Shown: positions 53,449 to 63,182, counted from the first letter of the stretch. The stretch is 64,000 nt of DNA from Acidobacteriaceae bacterium (GCA_003134855.1 PLCS01000004.1:186001-250000), one strand, 5' to 3'. A program made the numbers and translations. Notes: a model not told the origin generated them from the letters alone.

Positions 53449-54792
53449 TCACGCGAGAATGATTTTATCCCGGTCCGCGGAAATGTTGCGAGTGGCGTTT
53501 CGTGCGTCGATCACTGTCTTGGATAGCCGCACAATTCGTTCGTAATCGTAGGCGTCGTGGTCGGTCAGAATCAGCGTCGCGTCAGTGTTCGCAAATACAT
53601 CGTCAGTCAATTCGCGCAACTCGATTCCCGGAAGGCGGCCATAGCGGTGCGACACGTAGCCACTCACATGCGGATCGAAATAGGAAAGGGTAAACCCGCG
53701 GTCCGCGAGAAGTTTGAGGATCTTGATCGAGGGTGATTCACGGCAATCGTCTACATTTTTCTTGTAGGCCAAGCCGAGCACCAGCAAGCGCCCTGTACTC
53801 GATGGAATTCCTTGGCTGCTCAGGTGATCCACGACGCGCGCCACCACCTCATACGGCATATTAGTGTTGACCTCACCGGCCAGCTCAATAAAGCGCGTTG
53901 AAAAGTCGTATTCGCGGGCTTTCCAGGAGAGATAGAAGGGATCTATGGGAATGCAGTGACCGCCCAGGCCGGGCCCCGGATAAAATGCCTGAAAACCAAA
54001 CGGCTTTGTCTTCGCGGCATCAATAATTTCCCAAATGTTAAGGCCCATGCGCTGGCAAAGAAGTTTCAATTCGTTCACCAGGGCGATATTTACGCAGCGA
54101 TAGATGTTTTCGAGTATCTTCGACATTTCCGCCGCTTCGCAGGAAGAGACAGGAACAATCTGGTCGAAGACCGCTCCGTAGAATGCTTCGAGGGCACGGC
54201 GAGATGCGGGATCGTTTGCACCAACGACTTTGGGAATGGTTCGCGCCGTGAAGTTTGGGTTGGCCGGATCTTCACGCTCGGGAGAGTAACCGACAAATAG
54301 TTCTTCACCTATTTTCAACCCGGACTTCTCCAGAATTGGAAGCACAATTTCGGTAGTAGTGCCCGGATAGGTTGTGCTTTCCAAAATGACGAGCTGGCCA
54401 GGACGCAAGTGAGGTACGAGAGACTCGGCCGTCTTCCGGACGGCGGTTAGGTCGGGCTGCCTGGCTTTATCAAGAGGTGTGGGAACGCATATGCTCAACA
54501 CGTCGGCCCTGGCGACCCACGAAAAGTCGGACGTGGCTACTAAGCGGTCATCCTTGCGCATATTTTGGATGACGGATGAGGGGATGTGGCCGATGTAGCT
54601 TTCTCCTCCCATAAGCTTCGTAATCTTCGATTGATCAATGTCGAAGCCGAGCACTTTGAATCCCAGGCTCGTAAAGAGTTGGGCGAGGGGCAAGCCGACG
54701 TAACCAAGCCCCACTATACCCGCCGTGAGGCTTCTTGTTTCTACGTTTTGAAGAAAACTGTCCAAATGAAAGGAGGATACTCTCGTACTCAT
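53449..54792 (-). CDS. UDP-N-acetylglucosamine 6-dehydrogenase (WbpA-like)
   Basis: 447 residues from ATG 54792 (AAGGATCACAC upstream). It oxidises the C6 of a UDP-sugar to a carboxylate in two NAD-dependent steps. GIVGLGYVGLPLA (about 25-37) is the NAD site; catalytic Cys280 lies in PGLGGHCIPIDPFYLSWKA. The length and GGHCIPIDP pattern fit the UDP-GlcNAc/ManNAc branch better than UDP-glucose dehydrogenase. It is first of the five steps toward UDP-ManNAc3NAcA encoded here. Confidence 0.9.
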   Translation of the reverse strand: MSTRVSSFHLDSFLQNVETRSLTAGIVGLGYVGLPLAQLFTSLGFKVLGFDIDQSKITKLMGGESYIGHIPSSVIQNMRKDDRLVATSDFSWVARADVLSICVPTPLDKARQPDLTAVRKTAESLVPHLRPGQLVILESTTYPGTTTEIVLPILEKSGLKIGEELFVGYSPEREDPANPNFTARTIPKVVGANDPASRRALEAFYGAVFDQIVPVSSCEAAEMSKILENIYRCVNIALVNELKLLCQRMGLNIWEIIDAAKTKPFGFQAFYPGPGLGGHCIPIDPFYLSWKAREYDFSTRFIELAGEVNTNMPYEVVARVVDHLSSQGIPSSTGRLLVLGLAYKKNVDDCRESPSIKILKLLADRGFTLSYFDPHVSGYVSHRYGRLPGIELRELTDDVFANTDATLILTDHDAYDYERIVRLSKTVIDARNATRNISADRDKIILA

Positions 54793-54990
54793 GTGTGATC
54801 CTTTTGCAGTGAAGTGCATTTTGATGGTTAAAATATCCCCAGCAGAGCCGGTGGCCTTAAGGCGAGCACTGCTGAAGGCGGCGGAGTAGAAAGCGGATGG
54901 ATCATCGTGTCCTGGTTTAGTTGCACCACCTTACCGTGGCCTGTTATTGCCACGGATGCATGTAACAAAGCTTTTGCCTTCCTCCCCAGG

Positions 54991-56250
54991 TTATAAGTTC
55001 TTACCGGTCAGGGCGCATCTTAGACGGTAGAGCGCCTCGGCCCCTTCAGGTTGGGCTTTTTTGCGCTTTAGCCAATCTAGAAACATCGCGATAACGCACC
55101 CGGAGAAGAAGCCTAAAAATGCTGAAATCAGCAGGATTGTCAGGCGCTTTGGAGCTGATTTCCGGTCCGGCTCGATCGCAGGTTCCATGACCTGAATGAT
55201 GGCCGCGTCCTTGGATTCGTCCAACTTGGCTGCGTCGTATTGCTTCATCAACATATCGAACAGTGCCTGTTGATATTGCAGTTCGTGTGCGGCGCGAAGA
55301 TATTCCAACCCAGCGGCAGGAACATTCCCAAGCCCAAGCCCGGCAATTCCCGGCGCGTGATTGCTCTGCTCCAAACGCGCTTCCTCGGCTTGTAGAGAGG
55401 CCAGTTCCCTCTCTGCCAATTGCACGTCGGGGTTTTGCTCCGTCGAATAGGAGCGCCGCGCCTGCACCTCTACCTGTTTGGCTGCGGCCTGCGCGCGAAG
55501 GGCGGTAAGGCTTTCGATCATCGCCTTGGCCTGCGCGTCCAACTGGACAAGGCCCTTCTGCTGTTGAACCTGTTGGAAGGCAAGTTCGGCCGCGACAAGC
55601 TCATCCTTGGCCTGCTTCAACTGCTCTTCATAAAAAAGCCGCCGCTGGGAGGCCTCTGTAACAGCAATGGACTTGGTAAGAATACGGAGTTCATCTGTGT
55701 AGGAGTTGGCTATCTCGGCGACGCGCTTCTTGTCAATATCCGTAACAGACACTGTTATAAATCCGCTCTTATCAGAGGCAACCCCTGTATAACCCGCCAG
55801 TTTCTCGCGGGCTTTCGTCATGTCTTTGGCGTGATACACCTTTTCCAGGTTGAACTTCTGGATGATCGAGTCGGCTATGGGCCGTGAATTCAGCAGGCCA
55901 ACGTAAATGTCGCTTGGATTTTTCAGGCTCAACCCGCCGCCAGCCATCGCGGCGAGAGAACCTGTCCCCGAGCTTGCCAGTTGATTCATCATCATGGAAG
56001 CCGCAGACTGAGTTTGTTGGGGTGGCATGATCTTGGTAGTCGCCGTATAACGCACCGGCAACACAAAGCAAAGAAACACGCCTATAAGCATGGCAATGCC
56101 CGTGACCTTCGCGATCAACCACTTTCGATTGGCAAGCTGCGTGAGGACATCGATCAGGTTAATTTCATAGCCATCACTGGGCGCGTCCAATATGGAGGCG
56201 CCGTCCATTGTCTCAGCCGTTTCTTCGATCGAAAAGTCTTTTCCGGTCAT
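54991..56250 (-). CDS. Chain-length determinant/GumC-like polysaccharide co-polymerase
   Basis: 419 residues from ATG 56250. Two membrane helices (about 49-68, 377-395) enclose a periplasmic region with long coiled coils (about 185-300), the Wzz/GumC layout. The Pro-rich end before the second helix, PAIEPDRKSAPKR, is typical. It lacks a C-terminal tyrosine kinase domain. It should set chain length together with Wzx/Wzy and contact the exporter encoded just upstream (10-bp gap). Confidence 0.9.
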   Translation of the reverse strand: MTGKDFSIEETAETMDGASILDAPSDGYEINLIDVLTQLANRKWLIAKVTGIAMLIGVFLCFVLPVRYTATTKIMPPQQTQSAASMMMNQLASSGTGSLAAMAGGGLSLKNPSDIYVGLLNSRPIADSIIQKFNLEKVYHAKDMTKAREKLAGYTGVASDKSGFITVSVTDIDKKRVAEIANSYTDELRILTKSIAVTEASQRRLFYEEQLKQAKDELVAAELAFQQVQQQKGLVQLDAQAKAMIESLTALRAQAAAKQVEVQARRSYSTEQNPDVQLAERELASLQAEEARLEQSNHAPGIAGLGLGNVPAAGLEYLRAAHELQYQQALFDMLMKQYDAAKLDESKDAAIIQVMEPAIEPDRKSAPKRLTILLISAFLGFFSGCVIAMFLDWLKRKKAQPEGAEALYRLRCALTGKNL

Positions 56251-56260
56251 TGTTAACACC

Positions 56261-58735
56261 TTATGGGAGTACCGTTGCAAGCACGGCGCCCGTCATGGCA
56301 AATCCCGAGATAATTTGTGCGTAATTTGCAAAATTCTGGAGTCCGTTTGAAACTCTGAGCTTTTCCGGAATAATAATGGCGTCTCCGGGCAGCAACCTCA
56401 GGTTTTCATAACTGCCGTGCGAGTGCGTGTTGCGGGATTGGCGGCTGACGACTGTTCCGTCCGCGCGGATCACATAGATGCGCTTTTGATCCGCCTCCCG
56501 GGTGGCGCCGCCGGCATCATTCAGATAAGCGATGAGCCGCTTTCCCGGCTGGTAGCGGAATGCGTTCGCGTTATAAACCGCCCCGGCCACCTGGACCGTA
56601 CTCAACTGCGGCGGGATATAAAAGGTATCCCCATCTTCAAGAGTAAAATCCGGAATGTCCGCGATGGTTGAGAACATGGGCTTCATGTCCAGAACTACCC
56701 GGCCTGTCGGTTTGATCGAAGTGAGCCTGGCTAATGCGGATTGCTGCATGGCAAGCTGCGCCTGTTGGTCCGCCCCAGTCTGACCAGCTTGCGGAATCGC
56801 ATTCGCAAACTTGGAAGTGAGTTCACGTTGCATCTGCTCGGTGGATTGCTGAAGCTGCTTTTCCTGGGCTTGGCGCGCCGAAACGCGGGTAAATATGGAA
56901 GCATAGAGGTATGAATGCGGTGTAAGCCCTCCGGCCTGTTCCACAACATCTCTTAACGTCTCGCCTGGTTTGACGCGGTACACGCCCGGCGCATTGACCT
57001 CTCCGCTCACTCGGACAAACAACGCGTGCTTATCCATTGGCAGTTCAAGGTCCGCGCGCGAGAAGATAGTGACGACATCCCCAGCCTTCAAATACTGATT
57101 ATCCGGAGATGTGAGGTTCCCAATCGCATTTGCAAGGTTAAATGGGATCAGGCGGGTACTTAGATCGCGCTCGTCAAGACGCTCGATCAGCGCATATTCC
57201 CAGTTGATCTCCGCGCTGGTCTTGCCGACCGTGTCAATGATTGGAGTGCGTAGGTTTTCGGTCGGGTCGTAACTCTGGTAGTCAGGTTGATTGGTACGCA
57301 TGATTCCAGACCGGCCAGCCTGAGCATTGCCGGACTGGCCAGCCTGAGCATTGCCGTATTGGTCAGTCTGCGGGTTCCCATTTTGATCTGCGCTCAGTTC
57401 GCCGGACTGGCCAGTCTGCTGGTCGCGATATTGGTCGGCCTGCGGGTTTCCGAACGGATGGGAGGAAATGCGCGGGACAAGGTGATTTTCCAGGTTCCAA
57501 TAATTGCGCGTGACCAGAAAGCCACGCGACGGGATCAGGTCCGAAATCCTCATCCCTTCCTTCCAGGGATAAAGACCGGGCTGAGCGACATTGCCCCGCA
57601 GCGTCACTGCGTTCTCAAACTTCGGCGAAAGCGGAAAGACCCGCAATAGGTCGCCATCCCTGAGCAACCGTCCTTGTCCAGATGCGTCCAGCGCAAATTC
57701 TTCAATCTCGCGGCTGCTGTGGTTCTCAATCCGCTCCAGCAGGACACGTTCAGTGTCAGCCAGGCTTGTCACCCCTCCCGCGCCTTTGAGGGCGGCTCCG
57801 ACTGTCGTCTCGCCTTTCAGTTCGTAGATGCCAGGATCGTTGATATCGCCGCTGATGGCGACCTGCGCTCCAATCGGAGAATAGTAAATCACATCGCCGG
57901 GGAGCAGCCGAACATCGTGAGATTTATCGCCTTTTTGGATCAGATCGTAGAGATCGAATTCAGTCAGCGTCTGGCCTCCGCGCCGCAGCTGAATACGCCG
58001 CATGCTCCCAGTTGCCGATGGGCCTCCGGAGGCAAATAGAGCATCGACCAGTGTGCTCAAGGAACTGACCGTGTACTCGCCGGGCTGCCGCGCGCTGCCC
58101 AGAACAAATATCTGAATCGAGCGAAGCTGCCCCAGGGCAACATTCAGTTCAAAGTCCTTGTAGAGAGCGCTGATGGCCGAGTGCAGGTATCCTTCGACTT
58201 GATCAGAGTGCAAGCCGGCTACGGTCAAGGCGCCCACCTTCGGCAGGGAAATTTGCCCATTCCTGTCCACCGTTACGCGTGAATCGAGGTCGATCTTTCC
58301 CCAAGCCCGTATTAGCAGTTCATCTCCTGGTCCCAGCACATAATCGGCTGGCACCGGAATATGTTCTACCGGGGCGAAGGTCGTAGGAACTTCGTCGAAT
58401 AATCGACGGCCGTACACCGGAAGCCGGCGCCCGGTTGCATCCTCGGCGAACTGCTCAAAGTCGGATTTCTGGGTAAGCGGCCCGACAATCCTCGATGAGG
58501 CCGGTGTCTGTGCCAGCGCGGGCACCGTGAGAGTAGGGGTAGTGGGATTGAGATAAGTCTTCTCACCCGCCTGGCGGGGCGCTTGGCTTAAGCCCTGTGT
58601 GGCGCCTGTCGAGGGCCCCTGCCCCGCCGAGGAGCCAGGGGCGGACTGGGTCGATTCAGCCGGGGTGGTGAGCACGGACTGGCCGGCGCAAAGCGTGCTG
58701 GACAGCAGAAAGAACAAAAATGCTTTTGATGTCAT
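56261..58735 (-). CDS. Wza-type polysaccharide export protein with SLBB domains
   Basis: 824 residues. A signal peptide (MTSKAFLFFLLSSTLCAG) is followed by a Pro/Ser/Gln-rich segment, the polysaccharide export domain (about 125-210, VPADYVLGPGDELLIRAWGKIDLDS), several SLBB domains, and a C-terminal helix (IISGFAMTGAVLATVL). At about residues 428-475 a low-complexity insert of six 8-residue units (such as YGNAQAGQ and SGNAQAGR) matches the 24-bp DNA repeat. At 824 residues it is longer than Wza (~380), as in Acidobacterial homologues with extra SLBB domains. Confidence 0.92.
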   Translation of the reverse strand: MTSKAFLFFLLSSTLCAGQSVLTTPAESTQSAPGSSAGQGPSTGATQGLSQAPRQAGEKTYLNPTTPTLTVPALAQTPASSRIVGPLTQKSDFEQFAEDATGRRLPVYGRRLFDEVPTTFAPVEHIPVPADYVLGPGDELLIRAWGKIDLDSRVTVDRNGQISLPKVGALTVAGLHSDQVEGYLHSAISALYKDFELNVALGQLRSIQIFVLGSARQPGEYTVSSLSTLVDALFASGGPSATGSMRRIQLRRGGQTLTEFDLYDLIQKGDKSHDVRLLPGDVIYYSPIGAQVAISGDINDPGIYELKGETTVGAALKGAGGVTSLADTERVLLERIENHSSREIEEFALDASGQGRLLRDGDLLRVFPLSPKFENAVTLRGNVAQPGLYPWKEGMRISDLIPSRGFLVTRNYWNLENHLVPRISSHPFGNPQADQYRDQQTGQSGELSADQNGNPQTDQYGNAQAGQSGNAQAGRSGIMRTNQPDYQSYDPTENLRTPIIDTVGKTSAEINWEYALIERLDERDLSTRLIPFNLANAIGNLTSPDNQYLKAGDVVTIFSRADLELPMDKHALFVRVSGEVNAPGVYRVKPGETLRDVVEQAGGLTPHSYLYASIFTRVSARQAQEKQLQQSTEQMQRELTSKFANAIPQAGQTGADQQAQLAMQQSALARLTSIKPTGRVVLDMKPMFSTIADIPDFTLEDGDTFYIPPQLSTVQVAGAVYNANAFRYQPGKRLIAYLNDAGGATREADQKRIYVIRADGTVVSRQSRNTHSHGSYENLRLLPGDAIIIPEKLRVSNGLQNFANYAQIISGFAMTGAVLATVLP
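57311..57454. repeat. Six 24-bp tandem repeats within the exporter gene
   Basis: Units start at 57311, 57335, 57359, 57383, 57407 and 57431. The first two are nearly identical; the others are more divergent. The unit length is a multiple of 3, so copy-number changes would alter protein length by 8 residues without a frameshift. The encoded units are Gln/Gly/Asn-rich. Confidence 0.85.
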
Positions 58736-58866
58736 AAGAAGGAACTCATCTGATTCAAATGGGTACTACGCAAGCGGAGAGACAATCCATTGTGCTGGGA
58801 GATCTTCTCCGGCTTCGGATGGAGCGGGATGGCGCGCCGCAAATTGCGGTCATCCTTTTGAACGCT

Positions 58867-60861
58867 CTAATTCAACAGTGCTGCCGGCGTCTGTTTGGCC
58901 ACCGCCGGAGTCTCGGCCTGCGCGCGATGAACCGGAATCTTGTCTGGACCTGCGCTGTATGGCTTGATCGACATGGCAGTTTTCAAAAGCTCGGTCCCGG
59001 GATTATAGTCGGGAACCAATTCCTTGAGCAGAATCACGAGATTGGCGACATCTTGTCCTTCAACAATTGCTTGCAGACGATGCAATGACGCTTTGATTTG
59101 CATCGCATCAAGTTTCTGATGGCAGACATAGCTTCTTATCTTATCGTGCGAGGTTGGGATTAGATGCTCATCCTGCAGATTCAATTCTTCAAACATCTTC
59201 TCTCCCGGACGAAGGCCGGTATATTGAATCTCGATATCCCGTTCAGGCTGGAGTCCCGAGAGCAGAATCAGATTCTTGGCTAGATCCGCGATCCTGACGG
59301 GCGCACCCATTTCAAGAACGAATACCTCTCCGCCCTTGCCGATGGAGAAGGCTTGCAAAACCAGTTGGGCCGCCTCGGGAATGGTCATAAAATAGCGCGT
59401 CATCTCCGGGTGAGTTACTGTCACCGGTCCGCCCGCGGCAATTTGTTCCTTGAAAATGGGAACCACGCTTCCATTGCTTCCCAGTACATTCCCGAAGCGC
59501 ACCGCGACAAACTTGGTGCCGCCTTCCATCTGCAGCGCGCGGATCAGCAGCTCTGCCGTGCGCTTCGTAACGCCCATCATGCTGGTCGGCCGAACCGCCT
59601 TGTCCGTGGAGATCATGACGAAATCTTCGACGCCAAACTCAGCCGCCGCGCGGGCAACGTTCCAGGTGCCGAATATGTTAGTTTCGACGGCGGCGAAGAC
59701 GTGCCTTTCCATCAACGGAACATGCTTGTAGGCGGCTGCATGATACAGAACCGACGGGCGATGATGTTGCATCACCCGTTTCAGAGCGCCTCGGCTGGTG
59801 ATACTGCCGATCTCCGGGTAAAAAGATATGTATGGGAAGTTTCTGGCCATCTCTCTGTCAAGATGGAAGAGGGGAGTCTCCGCCTCATCGAAACCCACAA
59901 TGGCAAGCGGACGGAAGGGAGCGATCTGCCGGCAGATCTCCGACCCGATCGAGCCCGCAGCGCCCGTCACCATGACGACCCGCCCTTGAATGCGCTCGCG
60001 AATCCGGTCCAGGTCAAGATGCACGGGCTTTCTGCCCAGCAAATCTTCTACCGCAACCTCTCGGATTTGCTTGCCCAATTCCGCACCCTGGACAAGCTCT
60101 CCCAGACTCGGCACCATCTTATATTCCACTCCGGCATCGGTGGCGTACTTCAAAATGCGCACCATCTGCGGTCCCGTAGCGGAGGGAATCGCGATAAGCA
60201 CTCTCTGGATGGCGTGCTTTCGCACCAGTTCTCCGAGCGCGCTTCCCGTTCCCAATACCCGCACCCCGCGCAGGGTCAGCCCGACTTTGCTGATATCGTC
60301 ATCGACAATGCCCCGGACATCGCACATCAGATTCGGATTCTGCCGCAGCTCCCGCGAGAGCGCCAGTCCTGCCGAGCCAGCGCCGTAGATCAGTGTTCTC
60401 GTCTGTTCGCCTTCGGCTCTGCTCATGCTCCTCGTGGTAACGAACACGCGAACTGCCAACCTTCCACCCAAAGTAAGCAACCAGGAAAATAGCCAGTCAA
60501 GAATATACACAGAGCGTGGAACGCCCCAGGGTCCAACCAGACCGAATATGACGATTCCACCTAGTACTGATCCCGCCGAAACCGCCAAAACAATTCGTAC
60601 TGCGTCAAAAACAGAAGTATGCTGCCAACTTCCCCGGTTGACCGCGCCAATGATGAAGGATGCGGACTTCGCCGCCGCCCAGATACACAAGGCCACCCAC
60701 ATCGGGCGGTAGTACTGGGCCGGCAATGCAAAGTCGAATCGCAGCCCGAATGCTAGGATTGCGGAAATGGCAAATGCTGCCAAGTCCAAAGAATAAGCGA
60801 TTGATCGACGCCAGATACGTTGCGTCCTCTGCCGTCGGACACGCAATAATTCCGGAGACAT
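58867..60861 (-). CDS. CapD/FlaA1-like nucleotide-sugar 4,6-dehydratase (WbpM type)
   Basis: 664 residues. Four N-terminal membrane helices (about 21-41, 50-68, 87-107, 118-136) precede a Rossmann domain (about 150-250) and the dehydratase domain (NAD motif TGAAGSIGSEI near 297-307; STDKAVRPTSMMGVTKR). Met in place of the usual Tyr is typical of inverting or 4,6-dehydratases of this type. It should convert UDP-GlcNAc to a 4-keto-6-deoxy sugar, the precursor of 6-deoxy amino sugars such as those used by the glycosyltransferases here. Confidence 0.92.
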   Translation of the reverse strand: MSPELLRVRRQRTQRIWRRSIAYSLDLAAFAISAILAFGLRFDFALPAQYYRPMWVALCIWAAAKSASFIIGAVNRGSWQHTSVFDAVRIVLAVSAGSVLGGIVIFGLVGPWGVPRSVYILDWLFSWLLTLGGRLAVRVFVTTRSMSRAEGEQTRTLIYGAGSAGLALSRELRQNPNLMCDVRGIVDDDISKVGLTLRGVRVLGTGSALGELVRKHAIQRVLIAIPSATGPQMVRILKYATDAGVEYKMVPSLGELVQGAELGKQIREVAVEDLLGRKPVHLDLDRIRERIQGRVVMVTGAAGSIGSEICRQIAPFRPLAIVGFDEAETPLFHLDREMARNFPYISFYPEIGSITSRGALKRVMQHHRPSVLYHAAAYKHVPLMERHVFAAVETNIFGTWNVARAAAEFGVEDFVMISTDKAVRPTSMMGVTKRTAELLIRALQMEGGTKFVAVRFGNVLGSNGSVVPIFKEQIAAGGPVTVTHPEMTRYFMTIPEAAQLVLQAFSIGKGGEVFVLEMGAPVRIADLAKNLILLSGLQPERDIEIQYTGLRPGEKMFEELNLQDEHLIPTSHDKIRSYVCHQKLDAMQIKASLHRLQAIVEGQDVANLVILLKELVPDYNPGTELLKTAMSIKPYSAGPDKIPVHRAQAETPAVAKQTPAALLN

Positions 60862-61050
60862 ATCTTTCCCTTCCTGGATTCCTGACGTTTTGTTTCTCTT
60901 GCTGTTTTCAAACCTTGGTAAACAGCTGATGGCGTCACGCGGCAGACGCTCTTGTGCTGCCAGCGGCTACCGCGCCGTACGCTGCTAACTGGAAAAACGA
61001 GGATACCGTTTCCTCTGGACTTCGCCGCATACATTTCAGGCTCCGTACTC

Positions 61051-61698
61051 TCATCTTACCTGGGCCATGGGCAATGGATAGGCCGGCACCCTTGGAACGA
61101 TCAAATCCAGCCAGAACCTGGAGTAGGCTCGATGCGCTCCCAGGCTATCTGAATATACCGGCTTGTCGCCATCAATCAGATTATAGATCCCCGGATGCGT
61201 CAACACGGTCATGATCAGTGCGGATGTCAGCATCGTGGAATCCAAATCACGAATCCTTCCGCTACGGATGTTCATCTCCAAATAGCGATTGATCGCCGAG
61301 AAAACAGGCGCGAGGAACTCTGCGCAGAATCCGTCCGCTTTGACGTGCAACTCGACAAATGCTACCGCAACTAGCTGAAGCAACTCCGGCCGGTAATTGA
61401 CTGTATCTTCAAGCATTTCGAAAACCTTTGGCAAGACCACTTCTGGAGAGTCGCATTGCGTCAGCCCCTCGAGCACCTCCCGGCGGAACTTCAACCCTGC
61501 GGAATACGAGCGAAGGGACGACCAAAAGACCTCTTCCTTATTTTCGAAATGCCGGAAAAGCGTATTTTCACTTACATCGGCAAGGCGAGCTATCTCACGA
61601 GTGCTCGTTGCGTGATATCCCTGGCGCGCAAACAGCTTGCCTGCCGCCTGGAGAATCTTGTCCTTCCTTACTGAGTTTTTAGGTATAACCGGCATCAT
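61051..61698 (-). CDS. TetR/AcrR-family regulator
   Basis: 215 residues from ATG 61698 (AAGGGG upstream). The N-terminal helix-turn-helix (KILQAAGKLFARQGYHATST, ADVSENTLFRHFENKEEVF) is full; the C-terminal helical domain ends IVPRVPAYPL and has no recognised ligand site. A perfect 24-bp palindrome lies just upstream and is probably its own operator. It is inside the polysaccharide locus, so it may control capsule genes as well as itself. Confidence 0.9.
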   Translation of the reverse strand: MMPVIPKNSVRKDKILQAAGKLFARQGYHATSTREIARLADVSENTLFRHFENKEEVFWSSLRSYSAGLKFRREVLEGLTQCDSPEVVLPKVFEMLEDTVNYRPELLQLVAVAFVELHVKADGFCAEFLAPVFSAINRYLEMNIRSGRIRDLDSTMLTSALIMTVLTHPGIYNLIDGDKPVYSDSLGAHRAYSRFWLDLIVPRVPAYPLPMAQVR

Positions 61699-61713
61699 AC
61701 ACCCCTTCGACTG

Positions 61714-61737
61714 GGCAGTTGGCAATTGCCAACTGCC
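61714..61737. promoter_or_regulatory. Perfect 24-bp palindrome upstream of the TetR gene
   Basis: GGCAGTTGGCAA is followed directly by its exact reverse complement TTGCCAACTGCC, with no spacer. It ends 16 bp before the ATG at 61698. Perfect dyads of this size and position are usual operators of TetR repressors. Confidence 0.75.
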
Positions 61738-62032
61738 GGCAGCCTGCACGGAAGATTGTTCGCTTGCGCAAGATTGTTGCGGCACTGCGCCTCGTCATGG
61801 AGCCGCGATCTGGCCTCTCAACCGCGGCGTTAAGACTGAATTATTATGATCCGAATCCCTCGAAGCATATTTTCTGGCACGCCTTGAATCTGGAATATCG
61901 CGGAAGGGGCGATAGACGAGGCGAACTCCTGGAATAATTCAAGCGGTAAAAGTTCTTCAATCAATACGAAATTGCCAAGGGCAGCGACAATGTTTCTAAC
62001 ACTCCTGCGCTGGCGGCAACATCATCCGGATG
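61738..62032. other. Region between the NusG-like and TetR genes
   Basis: About 295 bp with no supported gene. It should contain the TetR promoter next to the palindrome at 61714. No terminator is clear, so read-through from the NusG-like gene is possible. Confidence 0.4.
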
Positions 62033-62728
62033 CTATGCGGCCATCGACTCCAGATCTTCAGCGTTCACCTCGATCGCGGCATGCTGGTTAATCAATTCGA
62101 GTGTCAGCACGAACCGCATGCTATTGCTCTTTCTCACAAGAGTCCCTTGAAGACCCTGCATTACACCGCTCTTAATGCGAACTTTTTCGCCGATAACAAA
62201 GTCATGATACGGTTCGATCCGTTGTCTGCAGAAGTCGGAGCGCAAAAACTCGATCTCGGAATCCCGAAGAGCGGCGTATTCTTTCCCGTTGCCCACAATC
62301 TGTATAACCCCGGGAGACTGGAGAACCTTCACCCGCTCCGTGAAATTGATATGCACAAACAGATAGGTGGGAAACAGCGGAAGAATCACCTTCATTCGTT
62401 GCCGATTCTTCCAGGCCTGAATCGTTTCATAGGCAGGGAGGAATGACTCAATCTCCCGTACGTTCAGGTGTTTCACTACTGACTTTTCGTGCTGCGGTAC
62501 AGTGAAGACAGCGTACCATTTGCGATCAAGCGCCGCACCCGTGATTAAGGGGTTCTGGCAAACCTGCCACCCGTATGTTCGGCCTATCGTCTGAAGATTC
62601 ACCAGAAGCCTCTGATAGAACTGGAGCGTCGCACAAACGTCAGAGAGCACGATCAGGATGCGCGTAAGACTAGAGTGTGAATTGCTAGCCCATTCGATAT
62701 GGCGCAAAAAGGCACATGGCTCCGCCAT
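62033..62728 (-). CDS. NusG/RfaH-like transcription antitermination factor
   Basis: 231 residues. The NusG N-terminal domain begins at about residue 70 (DRKWYAVFTVPQHEKSVVKHL, with PLFPTYLFVHINF) and the KOW-containing C-terminal domain follows (FVIGEKVRIKSGVMQGLQGTL). The first ~70 residues are unlike the family and may be a mis-assigned start. Specialised NusG paralogues (RfaH, UpxY, LoaP) stand at the head of long polysaccharide operons and prevent early termination; location and direction fit that role here. Confidence 0.88.
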   Translation of the reverse strand: MAEPCAFLRHIEWASNSHSSLTRILIVLSDVCATLQFYQRLLVNLQTIGRTYGWQVCQNPLITGAALDRKWYAVFTVPQHEKSVVKHLNVREIESFLPAYETIQAWKNRQRMKVILPLFPTYLFVHINFTERVKVLQSPGVIQIVGNGKEYAALRDSEIEFLRSDFCRQRIEPYHDFVIGEKVRIKSGVMQGLQGTLVRKSNSMRFVLTLELINQHAAIEVNAEDLESMAA

Positions 62729-63153
62729 GCTGACTTAGCAAGACAACAAAACGCTAAGCCCTTGACCTCATTACCACCATTCTACACACACTGCCTACAA
62801 GAACAATGAAAGTCCGCAGTGAAACCGTCCCGCGTCGTAAAATAGCCTTGCAATAACCGACCATTCACAACAATTCAATTCGACATCTGCGCACCGATTA
62901 CAATCCAAATCTTCGATCTCAACTAGCATAAGCCAATGCCGCCGTTCGTGCAAGCGCAAATCATGAATTTTTGGCGTCAAGAATCGGCGCAAAAAGATCA
63001 CCGGCCATTTGCGCAGACGGACTGTACCAGATTCAATGCGCCATAACCACCCTGTGATCAATCGTTTAAGCCAGTCCTCACCCAAGCGGACTGTGCCCGC
63101 AAACAGTCAGGCAATGAGTAGATTCTTGGGCTTTTTATGCCGGCAAATTGGAT

Positions 63154-63182
63154 AAAAAGCCTCCCCGTGGCATGATGGAGGC
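63154..63182 (-). terminator. Terminator-like hairpin on the minus strand
   Basis: Read on the minus strand, GCCTCC and GGAGGC form a 6-bp stem with an 11-nt loop and are followed by TTTTT. It could end the histone-like transcript or attenuate the leader of the polysaccharide operon, where a NusG/RfaH-like factor would act. ATAAAAAG/CTTTTTAT at 63131-63159 is an additional inverted pair. Confidence 0.5.

Noticed and set aside
57295-57460. CRISPR array
   Set aside because: The 24-bp units are contiguous with no spacers and lie in frame inside a gene.
62795-63085. Minus-strand 96-codon frame upstream of the NusG-like gene
   Set aside because: No ribosome binding site or family pattern; it lies in an AT-richer leader.
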